Assembly (NCBI GenBank): GCA_003118195.1
Contig: BEXV01000080.1
Coordinates: forward strand, 346,933-410,932
Direction: 5' to 3'
Origin: Hemicentrotus pulcherrimus
Lineage: Eukaryota; Echinodermata; Echinoidea; Camarodonta; Strongylocentrotidae
Length of the DNA stretch: 64,000 nt
Part shown: positions 11,541-24,893 of the stretch, piece after piece
Position numbering within the stretch: position 1 is the first letter of the stretch
Layout: each line of letters opens with the position of its first letter
Translations under genes and position numbers: made by a program
Notes under the pieces: generated by a model
What the model saw: the letters and a program-made list of their open reading frames with translations, nothing else
Database searches by the model: none
Told to the model about the DNA's origin: nothing

Positions 11541-11785
11541 CACTCGTACTAATCGATAGGAACATTACATTTTCTTAATATTTTTTTTTGCATGATCGTG
11601 GAAACCGTGTCTGTAATATTTGAGTTGTTATATAAATTTTAATCACTCGTAAATACTTTCACTCGTACTAATCGAATAGGAACATTACATTTTTTAATAG
11701 TTTTTTTTTTTGTTTTTTGTTTTGTTTTTTTGCATGATCGTGGAAACCACGTCTGTAACATTTTAGTTTTATATAAATGTTAATG
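11541..11785 (+). repeat. Direct tandem duplication, period about 119 bp
   Basis: CACTCGTACTAATCGA.TAGG begins at 11541 and again at 11660. Each copy continues with AACATTACATTTT, a T run, GCATGATCGTGGAAACC, GTCTGTAA.ATTT and TTATATAAAT.TTAAT. The second copy has a longer, partly duplicated T-rich tract (about 11699-11731). Confidence 0.85.
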
Positions 11786-11789
11786 AAGA

Positions 11790-14700
11790 ACTTAGCACTA
11801 TTTATCGACTGTTATTTCTGGAGAGTGATCATTTGGTTTTGAATTAATGGTAAATGCATACTCGATAATTAACTAATTATATCTATATTTTCCGCTCGGC
11901 AACAAAAGATGTTAAGGAGAATAATAATGTTTGTAACTTCAACAGATAAAAGAGAGGAGTGAAGGAGAAATTGGCAGAGGGAAAAGGTAATACATAAAGA
12001 CGGAAATAGGTGGAAAGGTGTAAATTAAAAATAAAAGAATGTAAACAGACTAAAACATCACGCAAGACAACGGGAAAAAACAAAAGTAACAAAAAGGAAC
12101 ACAGAAGGAACTCAAGATATGAAAAATAAAGAAAAGAAAACTAAAAACAATAATGTGCAAGATGATCTGGAGAAGAAAAAGCAACAATTAAAGGCAGATG
12201 AAAAAAGTAAAACAAATGATATCACTGTAGATAGTTATGAACAAGAAAAAAAGAAGGAAAATTAGAACACGAAGACAATTCAGAACATAAATGTATTCAT
12301 TCTATCCTGGTTACCCGTGCGTGATGTACTATAGCGTTTAACAAAGCCATGTGGAGTCCGATGATACAAATCGCCTCAAAGTTAAGATACTGTTACAGGT
12401 TGCCCTTGCTATGTTGTTTAATAAAAGAACATGGTTTCAAATTTATCCTAGCGGTTCTAAAGTTGACATTCTCTCCCCTTTTTCCTTTTCTATCCCTATA
12501 CGATATTCTTTGCGTTCTTTTTTCTTTCTCTCCCTCTCTGAGTCTGGTGTTACGATATTGAATACCATGAAAGTGCCGAGGGTATCAAACCATAAGGACG
12601 CGACGATCTGATGTAAGCGTGACTTCGCCTGAACATGAAAGACATGCACGGACGTACATCATGATAATTTTGAAAATATGGTAATATATTTGACAAAAAT
12701 TGACAAATCTTTAAAAGGTGGGAAAAAAACAATAAAGTACTGCAACCTAAAAGTACTCCATGATATCTCCCATGAATACCGAATATGTAATGATAATACA
12801 CTGCATTCATTCAACAAGAACGAAGAACATTAATTTATTTGTTATCTTTGATTGTTTTTATTGGTTTACTTATTTAAAACAAAATTATCAGAAAACATCT
12901 AAAACGAAAATGTTCTTGGCGAGAAAAGGTTATTTTAACCATACTATAACGGAGCGTAAATTAGATAAGCCTCCGAAAGAACTGTTTAATAGATATTTCA
13001 ACACATGGTTTTAGTGCAAATAATGTGTTTTCGGACGAAGACTCTCTCTTTTAGAAATGGTGTATTTCGATGACACAATGATATTATGCAAGTAAGGGTG
13101 CAACTTTGTCCCGGTGTTTTGAGATATTTATAGATTCGATAGATGTGGACTAGCCATTTATGAATACATTGAAATATCTCACCGTTTGAAGCCTTGCCCT
13201 TGCGTGAGGAAATACGCTTTTGTCTACGATGGAATGAGGATGTCCAAGCTTCGCTAGGCATCCTAGGCCTTTTCATTTAAAAGTTTAGGCTATCATTTCT
13301 TTCGCCCTTTTTGTCTCATACGCAGGGCTCTAAGTCTCGGAGTCCCAGAGTGGGATACAACTAGGTAATCATCAGAGCGAGAGGGGTGTTGATTACAAAC
13401 ACCTGCGGGATAATCCGCTCCAAGAAGGGTCTCTTCATCCCCCTTGTCGCTCCCTACTCTCCAATTTAGCTATGATAGTGATGCGACTGGATGAGATGTC
13501 AATACACAAAGCTTCGACATGTCCAGAAATTAGGGAGTGACTGCGCGACGGATATCAGTGCGAATGAAAAGCATGTTTATAAGGCGCCACATTTTTGTTC
13601 ACAATGACCATCTGATGACCAAGGATTTACAAACATTACACGACTGTGTTACAAAAGAGGTAAAGGAGTGTTAGACGAAATCAAAAACATTATATTGCTA
13701 ACAAAATGTGGTTTTGATGGAGGAGAGGAGAATTTCAGGATTAAATTCACCTACCCTGAGAGATCGACGACGGCCTGCTATGAGTGGAATTAACAAAAGA
13801 CTTATCATTTTCGATTAGTTTATCCTTTTCTCTTCTGTTTCACTTTTGACTGTCCCACTTCTTGCAGGAAAAGGCCTAAAGAATATGTGCATGGCAGTTT
13901 TGCCTAACTGATATATTTTCTTTGCTTAAATAGGAATTGAGAAATTGAGACCATGGCAAATATGTTTTCTTGATATTTCACATTATTCAAAGGAAAACAC
14001 AAAGAAATAAGGAACAGCTTCCAAGCCTACAAAACAAGGAAAATAAGCAGACAATATAAAACAAAAAACATACATAAGTTAAAATTTTTCATTGAATCTA
14101 TTTTCGCACGAACCAATAAATGTAAAATTGTTCCACGTAGCTAATGACTGCCTGTAGTCTATTGAGAATTAATGGAGCATCTTGTTATTAGCACAGATTT
14201 AATCGGTTGTAATCTGATAATCTCTTTTTTCTAAATTCGATGAAACCCATTGCGATGACGCTTTCAGAAGAATCCTTAGAATGAAAGAAAATGACACAGA
14301 ATCGTCTTGACGTCTTCGCGTCACATCAATTGTAAATCTGCCTCCGAGTTAAGATTATTTGAGAGTGTTTTCAAGTCATTCTGTTCTGTTCACACTTTGA
14401 CTACTAATGGATGAGTATGGACCAAACACAGACTTGTAAGCAACAAAACGAACAGGGCTCGGCCATTATTCATTTGCGTCACAGTTTATAATCCAAACAC
14501 TCTCAAGAGGAGCCCATCTTGTCAATATTTTGCGACATTGATAATGTCTTCTAGCATTTTTGCAATTAATATAATCGAGATTGTTGAGAATGAAAGCAAC
14601 AACGGATAGCATTGTCATGAAATATACTCCCTGCATTCTAATATTTCACCTCAGTATTAAATATTCATCTTAGAATCAACATTTATAAATTAAGCTCTGA

Positions 14701-17170
14701 CAAAAGGGGAGTGAGTCGGATGACAGACATGAACACGTCATAGTAATTCACAGCCTTTCTAACAACGCAAACGTTTTAAATTCTAAACTTAATATTCATG
14801 CAAGGTTTTCACTGAATTCTTTTATTCACTGCTCCCTAATCGTATCTTCTGTGTTTAGCAGAACGAGAGAACATTCATGACAATTTTAATCAATCAATCT
14901 AACAATCAAAGAAACAAGATATACGCCGGAAAGAATGCCCGAAACGAGCAAATAGATCTATGGCAATCAATGAGGAAATGAAAGAAAGTTTGCATAAAGA
15001 ATCAATCACTGATTGGAACTTCCCCGTAGTCTTAAACCGTCTTCCAACGTGATCGAATTTCTCCATTTTTTTAGAAGAATGGATTGGATCCATGATTCGA
15101 ACGATTTTGTTTCGACAACGAGAATTTGTAGAATAGAGGAAACACGTCAAAACATTAACACCTCAGTCAATTTAAAAGAGGGATTGGGGCATTCTTACGC
15201 TCACCGCCTCCAAGTGTTTGCTTAAAAAATTAAGATTTTTGTTGAATGTGTTCATATTAAGGCGAAACCCAAGTTTAAAGCTTTTGAGCAGCACTAATTT
15301 AATTGTCAATTTAAAATGAAATAGAAAGGGTTAAAGATCTATGTTTTAACCTTTGATTCTCTTCAAGTTTTCTGATATTGTGATCGCACTCTTTTCTTTT
15401 TTCTTTATTTTATCATCGTCTTATAAACACACAAGTTAAGCACTGAATATGTCCTTGAATATACAGAGAAGGCTTACGGTTGCACCGTGTAAGAGGGGAG
15501 GAGGATTGGGGAGTCATGAAAAGGACTGTCGGTAACCTGTCTTTAAATGCCCTTAGCTGTTCGTATACTGTTATAATTGAGGATGGAAGATTCAGTCATG
15601 CAATTTAGGAAACGATAGTTTCTGATCTCCGCCCAAATGTATGGGCCTACACAAGAGCTAAAACAATACCGGAAAAAAACATGTGAAAGTGTACATCAGC
15701 ACTTAGAACCATCAAACAATAATCGATAAAGACACTGAAATATGTCACGTTCTGAATCAGAATCAATATTATCTCGTTTATCCAGGTGTAAGATCAACAA
15801 ACAAGGTTACGGTACGCACACACATCTAATGAAGCATATCGATCTTTGCATTTTGATTTGATATAGCTAGCTTCATTGTTACATAATGAATCTTGGTAGT
15901 AAGCCAAATCGATGCCGGTAGATATCATAATCATGATAAAATGAAAACACTAAATTTGTCAGAAAATGTGCGCCATATTTCCTTTTTACGATCAATATTT
16001 TATCATTTTTATCATTAATGTTCGATATTTAATCCTATTTTTTCGCTCATATTCTGCAGACTGAGCAGTTATCTGCAAAACACTTAAACAAAAAGAGGAG
16101 TACATGGTTAAGTGAATATAGGCTAACATCGCTTTTCGGGTTTTGAAATTGAAACCTTGAAGTGATTCGGTTACGTTGCCTCGGATTCTGAAACAAAATC
16201 CTGGATTTAGCTCGTGCTGCAATCATATTAGATAAACGTATAGGTCAGTCAGGAATCCGCATGCCCGATCGCTTGTCTAATTATCAAGATATTTATGATT
16301 GAAATCAAAATTTCATTTTTCGTTTTTCTAACGGTTTTTATTACACTACAGTCTACTGGGAAAAATGAGTATGGTAAAAACGGTCACTCAAAGATTTTAC
16401 TCTTTTTTTGAGGCACTTCATATTCATATTGGAGCGCAATTTGTTTATGACTTCAATATAACACCATATAACAGACACTGATAACACGTAGGGCCATGCA
16501 CCTCAGATTCAACGTTGTTAAACGATGCCTTTAAAAGCAAATCCACCAGGATGACCATGTTATATTAGCCTATATCTTACGGCCGACATATTTCATGGGC
16601 ATTGGCCAGGCGGCCGTTCACACATCCTCTGTCTGCCCCTGGAGGAGTTATTAATCATTAATGCATTATAAACACACGTATACATGCCATAAGATGAATG
16701 TGCTTCCACACACTTCGCCCATTTGAAGATAGATGTGCGCATAAACGCTTCGCCCGAAAGAATATCAGGCTGAAATAAGTGCCTCGATCGATTATCAAAA
16801 GTTCATCGCGTCTTAATTTTCAATGACAATCACAATCTTGGCATTACATATTAGTATCCCGTGTGTGAGATCGCATTAATTTGAAGAGATTTATACTTAG
16901 CATGACATTTCACGTAAGATCCCCAAAGGAATAGCCTATGAATAGTAATTAGGGAAACATGCAGGTCCAGGAAAGGGAGCAGGGAAAATGCACGAAAGTG
17001 TAACGAGAAATGTGTTACTGGTAAGTTATGAAATATAACACATGCGAATAACTTCAATCCAATTTCAACTTCAATTTATTCATGTTTCCAACAAAACGTT
17101 TATTAATCAATTACAAGCATTTGAAATAAATGTAGGAAAAACATGTTGGAAACAGAGGGGTCCACGAATA
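11790..17170. other. Intergenic, nothing recognised
   Basis: About 5.4 kb of AT-rich sequence. An A/purine-rich stretch lies at 11900-12260, and 13310-13500 is locally more GC-balanced but matched nothing I recognise. A CGGCCTGCTATGAGTGGAATTAACAAAAGACTTA stretch, described in pieces, at about 13770-13803 shares GAATTAACAAAAGACTTA with the element at 30646. Open frames are short and featureless. Confidence 0.45.
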
Positions 17171-17174
17171 CCTT

Positions 17175-17510
17175 GAATATACCTTGAAGGCCACACCTTG
17201 CCATCGAGGTGATGAAGATACAGTGTGACGTGGCAGGCCTGAATGGCGTAATCTAGGTGGGGTCTGACGGGTGATTTGTTTGTACACTTCCTAACTCCTG
17301 AATGTAAAGTTGCGTTTGATCATTCCTAGTTTCATGTTTCCTTTATTTGCTGCTGCAGCAAACTGGGAAGCAACTTTTAGGGACTTGTGTATATACTAGA
17401 ACCCATAGATCTTTTTCTTCTGTACTTTCGTGTATGTGTAGTGTGGGTTGTGGGTTCCAAAATGCATGACTCCACATTTGTCTGCACTGTACAAGTGTGA
17501 ACACCTCAAA
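17175..17510 (-). pseudogene. Degraded non-LTR retrotransposon (LINE) reverse-transcriptase fragment
   Basis: Translated on the minus strand in three successive frames, this segment gives conserved blocks from the C-terminal part of a CR1/L2/Rex1-type LINE reverse transcriptase, in the expected order. DKCGVMHFG lies at about 17483-17457. EEKDL (family usually EEKDLGVLV) lies at about 17420-17405. AAANKGNMKLGMIKRNF lies at about 17360-17310. VRPHLDYAIQAC lies at about 17268-17233 and is followed by a weaker match to the family's KDIDKLEKVQRRATR region. Moving between blocks needs at least two frameshifts, and there are in-frame stops, including one just after NFTFRS. The catalytic YxDD region and the endonuclease are absent. 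It is a dead, 5'-truncated remnant. The superfamily assignment comes from recalled family patterns. Confidence 0.85.
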
Positions 17511-20500
17511 TGATACTTAGGAATAATGAGTAATTAAATTAATTTATTCGTAACTACAAAATGAACTACAAAATAGGGGAAAGAAAAGGGGGATGCCAAC
17601 AGAGACGAGAAAGGGACAAGACAATGCTTTACACGACAAAGATAGAAGAACACTGTCATAATACAAAGAGTAGACAATGACAAAAAGAAGTTAGAGATCG
17701 GGGGTACAGAAAATAATACAAAATGATGAGCTGCATGTGGGGTTGAGAAGATAAGGAAAGAGAAATGCGCGTTAGAAAGGAAATAAGCATTTGAAGGAAC
17801 AATATGATATATCATATTACATTTTGAGTCTGCGAGTGGAGAATGATATTGTATTCAACAAAAACAACAACGACATATACTTCAGTGAGGTTTATATATG
17901 ATTGTAAAAAAAAACAATGTCATTTTTTTTGTTGAAAGTATTTATCGATGGAGCATTTTTTATTTCAATACTTAAAAAATTCCAAAACTTTGGACCTTCA
18001 TATATTATTGATTATTGAACTACGAGGGTCTGAAAGAGAGGTAAATGAAAATCGTCCAAAATATATAGATTACAAAAATTAATAAATAAATGAATGAATA
18101 AATAAACGAAAACACCAAGAGACGAAGCTCGCTTCCCACATAAGGAATACTAACATTTTACATTTTTTTGCTATTTTATCATCATAAAGAAAATGTCGTC
18201 AGGGCTCCGAAAACGAACTAAAGAAAGCATTTGAAATTGATATTTGTTTTTTCTATGAACTGCCAATCCACTAAAGTTTGCTTTAATAGACACGCACACT
18301 TAAATGTTGTGATTAGGTTACTGGAACTAATTATAACAAAGTTGTATAGAATACTTTCCCTATTTTTACTTAAGCTCTTCGCAGTTTAGTGATACTCCTC
18401 AATGACAAAAGCTGGAATTACCGATCAATAATTATATACCGAGCATCCCTGAATATATCATGAAATTAAGAGGTTTCCAATACTACAGTTTATATTTGTT
18501 CTTTACTCTTCGTCCGAAATCATGAAATTGGATCTAATTAGTAAGGCAAACCATGCATGATACGGTGATTAGTTCTACCAAATAACTGCAGGAAAAATCA
18601 TTCTCGATTGACAAGAATAAAAATTAAAGTTGGTGGCCTTATGTCAATTTGATATGTAGGAATGTGCTAAATGGTTACGTAACAAGAATTATCATCTTTA
18701 TTGCTCCAAGCCGACATGTCAAGAAGGCGTGAAGAGAAAGAGGAGAAATTGGAAAAGTCAAAATTAAGTAAAAGATATGTGGCATACAAGAGGAGGGGTA
18801 TTTTTAAAGACAAATAACAAGAAAAAAAGGTTGAAGAATTTAACATAAAGAAGAAAACTAAACAACAAAAAGCAGGGAAGATCCTTGACCCTTGTGAAAA
18901 AGCGATGTAGGAGAGAGGGAAAAAAAAAAAATAAAACATTCCAAATTTCATAAGTAAACCCTCAAAATGTGCCTTCTAAAGATTTGGTTTCCTAATTGAT
19001 ATTGCAAACATTTATGTTTTTAATATAAATATGAATATGAAATTAGAGTAGAGTAAATCAGGTTTCAGGGAAACACTCAACATTTTTATCAAATATCTAT
19101 AAAAACCTAATCTGCTAGATTGTGTGACATGGCCAACATTAAGTACTTTCCGTCTCCTTTGGCCACGGAGCACTTCGAATGGTAGAAGGAGGAACAAAAC
19201 TTAACAACAGATATACAGAGTGAAAAGTAAACAAAAGGGGAGAGAGCAAAGGCAATGTGATGGGAAAGACCGCTCATAACCTCTCTCAATCGATCTCTTG
19301 AATTTCATCTTACTATAATAAAACCGATCCCCACCGCTCACCCAACCCAACCCTGTCACCTGTGCCTCTTAATGTCGGCAACAACAACACGCCACTACGT
19401 AAAGCCTATACAGCACCAGTCAACGAGGAATGCAAACACTCTTCGACGGAAGTTAGACTAGAGATAATGTTCTGATTAGAATGTTTTCCACCGCTTTTAT
19501 CAACATCTTATAATTACATTCATTCACAGAATATCTGTTTGTTTAGAGTTTAATCGTGCAAGCAGTACATGCACAGAGAGAGAACAGAGTTCACCATCTT
19601 CCATTCAGCAACGCGCTGCGAAAGCCGATAATAAACGAATCTAAAATGCGATCATAACATTTTCTCTCTCACATATTGGCCGGTATTCCTTGAAAGCATG
19701 CTAAATTTAGCTCAGGTTAACACGCGGAGTAAAGGAAGTAGGTTTGAGGTGGGCCATTGATTTATGGAACGCTTAATGTCGGCCATCTTCATCCTTTCAG
19801 AATTCAAATAATTTGGTAGCTCAGTGGGTAAAAGTCAAATCATATCATTAATGATGTGATTTTATGTAAACAAATTTTTTATTTCAACATCATGGCAGAA
19901 GTCATTGTGTGTATTTGATTTAGAAAAAGGTAGAGTTAAACTTTTTTTTTCTTCTTAAGGACACAGAAAAAAGCCGAATGGAGGCAGGTAGCCTTCTAGA
20001 CAGGTTCTACACAAACGAAATACATGGACATTATAATTATGTACACACAGATGGCATAGACGGGATGGCCAAACACATTTGACAAAAGCTTGGCAACTTA
20101 CCTTGATCTTTAAGTAATGTTTACCAGGTTTCGTTTAAACTTTTCATCTGAAGTTTCTTCCATGAAGGTTGAATTGACCTTGAATACAGAACATACAGAG
20201 GAAGGGAGCAACTTAACTAATGCCCCCTTCAATAAATGGCCCCCTCTCGTGCATGTGAGGGAAAATGGAATTAAAATAGCTTAGATTTCATGATACACTA
20301 ACTCACTTCACTTCATTGATGAGACATTAATGCTGCAAGCGATGGTACAGCTACTCGATCACTTCAGCTTGGAAATAAAGCAGTGCGTAACCTTATGCAG
20401 GGATACATTTTGAGTATTAATTATAATTAGCTGCAGAATATGGCATTTATCATTAATTGTACATGCTCTGAATTCCGAACAGAGCAAGTAAGAGTATAAT

Positions 20501-22870
20501 TGAGGGTATCCTTTTTGTAGTTGTGATGTATAAAAACAAAGTTAAGATCGCTTCAATTTTCCAGTATTCAGGATCTTTCAAATAGTAGAAATCTAAAAAT
20601 TCACGAACTTTCAATTTAATGATTCAAGATCATTATGAAAATTCTTAGGTCTATGTAAACAATTTAAATAAAAGAAAAACAACATTTTTTTTATTTTTCC
20701 TATTGTTTTCCGATCAAATTGATGATGCCATTATAATGAACTTTGGAATAGTTAGTTATTGAAATGATATCACAAATACATTGGTGGTGGTCAGTTTTAT
20801 CATCCCTTTCATTCTCATATAGATGAATTATTACAATGAAAAGGATTGCCATCACACTGACGATTGACACACTCAAACTAAATTGAATTCGATCTATTTT
20901 TGCAGAGGCTTTAACACTGTTAATTAAAATGGTGACTTGGTAGTTAAAGGAGAGCTAATTATTTCTCTAAACAGTCTAATTAACTCGTGCGCCACAGAAG
21001 AATACGAAAAAAAGGACAGAGACACAGAGACAGAAAGGAAGAGACAAAGAAGGACAAAAGTTGACAACCAGAGATAGTAATACATGGCTCTTTTTTTTTT
21101 TGGGGGGGGGGCACATAACCAATGTTTTCGATGTTTCCAAGAAATAAAACCTACTCCTGAGCGTCTCCAAACATTAAATTCTTTTCATTATACACACAAA
21201 ATACGTTATGTATTATGTAGCAGATAGGAAGTGGGACCCTTGATCGGACTAGCAGCGTGCAAACTAGCGAATGCAATCAGCTGAAAGGCGGGAAAACGGG
21301 AAAGTAAAGCCTGGGGAGCGGATATAATCGTCGTTTGAGCAGACGACGCTTCGCCAAGGGTCAATTAAGTCCATTAAAGGCCAATCCAACTATCTCCGTC
21401 GACCTTCTCTTTGATAATTACTTACATTTGTGCAACAAATAACTGTTGACCGCTGTAAAAGTTGTTGAAGGAGTAGGGAGTGAAGATGTAAGTGCTACAA
21501 AGACTCTTTCGTATTACCCCTTGGCAATGTTATATCTATCCCCACGCCGCTTGTTTTGTGTGCCTAAGTTTGATTAACGTTCATGAATTTTCTTCGTTGT
21601 GCAACATAATAAAGAGCAGAACAGATTGTATAAAATATCAGAAAGCTTTATTTCATTGGGTTTTTTGAACGCCAAATGAGACACATTTTCTATGCAGACC
21701 TAAATGTTTTCCTATGGTACACATGCTTTCATTGTTTGAGTCTTTCTTGTGCAACCATTTTGTTCGTTCTTCAAATGATTGTTATCATGATAAAAAAAAG
21801 TTATTAAACCCAGTGATTATGAGCACGAGATCTTTGTATAATAAAATGACTAATAGGCCTTGCAGTTCTTTTACCTCCTATGTTTGGAGTGCCTTTATAT
21901 TGCGTTAGTTCAACTCTCGTCACAATTATATCGAATTCGTTTCGATCTAGACGGTCGACATCTAAATCCTCCCAGCATTCGCGGTCCTGCTGCAACGAAT
22001 ACGTGCAATTACAACGTATACGTTGGATAAATGAAAGATCCTAAGTCCTTTGACTAATTATCATGGGATTCGTATTCTATCTATCCTACCTCAATACTAT
22101 TCTTCAAATCTTACGTTTTCCCGGCGTTAAGTCCTGACCCACTGCTCCGTATCAGATTGCTAATCCGTCTTCAAGACTGGCTTCACTTTTCTTCAGCAAA
22201 CTTAACGTATATTTTCATGGTCGTTATTCACTTTCTCTTTTTAAAAATCTTGTTTGAATTTATTTCTTTATCAAAAAATGTTTTCCGCCCTCGGCTTTTC
22301 TTATATCTTTAAAAAAAAAAAATTGTTTTATATATTTTATGGTTGCCCTATCTCCTATCTATTAGATGTAGTTTAACTCGGCACTATATAGAAACAACAG
22401 AAGATAGTGCAAAGTAATCCATGAGAGCTGAATTGATCAGAAATACTTGTGAGATTTCATTGCATAGGAAAACATTGATTCTGCTTTTCTGATAATAAAG
22501 TAAGTTCATGTTCACGGCAAGTGTAGAATCAATGAGAATCGCTTACATTCCGCCGAAAAAAAATCAACCTTTCTTGAGTCGGAATAAAGAAATTGTAACC
22601 TTCGAATAACAATTGTACAGCTAAACATGGAAGTACAGTCGGCAACGCGGGAAAAAGAGGGAAAAGGAGTCACACCTTTGGTTTTATCTTTAAGAGCTTA
22701 TTGATTACCATTTTCAACAGCAGACGTTCTAGATTTGCTTTTCATGATTTCAGATATGAAAGTAGGTATTTGATTAAATTCCTAATACTTATAAGTTGAT
22801 CTGTGCTCCCGTCGCGATCTAATATTGAATTCAAACTCATGTTGCATCGTCATATTTTAGAGAAAAAATC
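17511..22870. other. Intergenic, nothing recognised
   Basis: About 5.4 kb of AT-rich sequence. There is a 26-bp imperfect palindrome (AAATCATATCATT and inverse) at 19837-19862, and a T10/G9 run near 21093-21112. No supported genes. Confidence 0.45.
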
Positions 22871-22879
22871 AGTACCTCG

Positions 22880-22900
22880 AGAATGAGAGAGAGAGAGAGA

Positions 22901-22968
<68 letters not shown>

Positions 22969-22992
22969 TAGAGAGAGAGAGAGGGAGGGAAG
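22880..22992 (+). repeat. (GA)n microsatellite, about 110 bp
   Basis: A long GA run with a few GGGA, AAAG and GATA interruptions, the longest GA tract in the window. The long minus-strand open frames crossing it owe their length mainly to this repeat. Confidence 0.95.
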
Positions 22993-23049
22993 GGGGTATG
23001 TAAAAAGCATATAATTATAGTAGAACAAGTAGAGCAAGTATAGTAGAAC

Positions 23050-23673
23050 ATGAATGGCGAAACGAATAGAGAAAGGAATAGAGAAAGGATAAGGCAGACA
23101 GTCAGACAGACAGACAGTGTGATAATATGTGCGAAGAGAATATTGATTTGGAGGTCTAGCGATCGGAAAGAGCGGCACAGCTGGGTTTCTCCCAATGGGT
23201 GTTCATTATACCAGGGAGTCAAATTGAGATGGAGGAGTTCGGTAAGAGAGGGACCATCAATCAGACTAAGCTGGGATGCGATCCAATCTAGATGAATTCT
23301 TCCAGGAATTATGCGGAGACGGTGGAAGTATACTGTTTGCAAATCTTAATCTCATCATCCGAACAGTACGCCTAATTTGGAGAGAATGGGAAACTCTTCG
23401 AAGCCTTTCCATTAAAAGGGAACTATATGATAGGCCTCCGATGAGGGAAGTTGAAAGACGCCGAGTGATTGGAAGAATCGGCAAAGAAATAGAACTACTA
23501 AACCAACTTACATCATTTACAGGGATAATTGCTACCGTCTCTCCAATCACGTTTTGAGTTACATCGTCTCTCGAGTCATTCATCTCTTCCATTGTCCAAT
23601 CACCATGAAATCTTTTGTAATACTTCGACACGAACCATCTGAAAATAAGTTCAATGTATTTACCTTGTTTCAT
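23050..23673. other. ORF-rich segment, unassigned
   Basis: Several overlapping frames stay open on both strands. A plus-strand frame at 23276-23557 (93 residues) contains WREWETLRSL and a charged ERRRVIGRIGKEIELLNQL helix-like stretch. A minus-strand frame at 23266-23673 spans 135 residues. I recognise no family, and the two strands cannot both be coding. A TATAAATAAAG A-rich patch follows at about 23719. It could be part of an exon or an old mobile-element coding region, or a stretch that is stop-poor by chance. Confidence 0.2.
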
Positions 23674-24367
23674 ACGGCCCCAATGGAAATCAGTCTCTGT
23701 TAGGACTTTTTAAAACCGTGTATAAATAAAGATATACATTCAATTCAATTAAATTTAACCTAAGGCGCTGAAGAGGGGAATAAATCATATTTATCGTATC
23801 TACAAAAAGGACAGATTTATGTTATGAGATAAAAAAAAGTTATTCATATAGAAATATTTTAGATGTAATAATCAATGGCGATTAAATAATAACCTTGGTC
23901 CATAGTCACATTCAATCAATATTGCACCTTTTTTTTTCCATTTCTAACCAGTGATCACTAAAATGACAGTGATCAATGTGACTGCCTTTTATTACCAAAC
24001 AAGACCAGTGACAGATAATTAAACAGAGCGATTTATAAAATAAGGAAAATCTACGTAATTGATTCAATGGTACATCGGTACACTGAGGGCTTGGATTTGG
24101 ACGGGGCAGCTTATGTTTATCACTGTTTCTCATCAAGGCCAATGTAGTTCTCATATTGGTCTGGAGAGGGGGCATGTGCAGCAGAACCTTTTATTTTTCT
24201 TCATAAAAATGGCAGGGGTGTTCTCGCCCTATAATAATTATTTGAGACGAAAAAGAGGCCTCTCTGTCACAGGCATAGTTTATTGAACAGTTGAGGATAA
24301 CAAAACTGTACAGGTTAGATTCAATTTTATAATCAACCACATATGGAATTTTCCAATCATGAACATC

Positions 24368-24529
24368 GACGGTAATGCAACATGATTATATTGAGCCAGC
24401 AGTTAACAGCTGCATGTGATAAATTTAAATTTTGATTAATATTACTTGACGGTAATGTAACATGATTATAGTGAGCCAACAGTTACCAGCTGCGTGTGAT
24501 AAATTTAAATGTTGATTAATATTACTTGA
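24368..24529 (+). repeat. Tandem duplication, period 80 bp
   Basis: GACGGTAATG.AACATGATTA begins at 24368 and again at 24448. Both copies carry TGAGCCA.CAGTTA.CAGCTGC, then TGATAAATTTAAAT and TTGATTAATATTACTTGA. Only a handful of substitutions separate the two, so the duplication is fairly recent. Confidence 0.9.
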
Positions 24530-24893
24530 GCGAGCCTCTGTTGCATTATACATTCGTGTCTGATCTGGTATTAGTTTAAGAGATTAAGGCCATTCGATTT
24601 TATCATAGTACTTTGTGCCCCTATTTCGCTTTACATTACCTTGTATTTGTCATATTTTAGTTTGTTTTCAAAGTAGGTTATACACGGATCCCTTCTCCAT
24701 CACCTCATCTCATAATATAAGTTAGTGTGGTTGACCAGTTTGTTCAAGTCTTCAGATCAAGGAGAGAAAGAACAGGTGGGACAAATTAAAAGTGGGATAA
24801 GGGGAGATATGCGTGAAAGAGAAAGAAGAGCGGTCGATAACTAGGACCTTAGCAGGTCTGTGAAGAGAGATAAGAGAAGATGCAATAGACTAA

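Noticed and set aside
12636..12651. TGAAAGACATG resembling the 5' part of miR-71
   Set aside because: Only 11 bases match. The remainder differs and no precursor hairpin is seen around it.
14359..14506. TTGAGAGTGTTT and its inverse 136 bases apart
   Set aside because: Only 12 bases pair and the similarity does not extend inward or outward. This is too weak to call a MITE.
22869..23342. Minus-strand open frame of 157 codons
   Set aside because: Much of it is serine/leucine repeat from the (GA)n tract at 22880-22992. The rest overlaps the unassigned ORF-rich segment without a recognisable motif.
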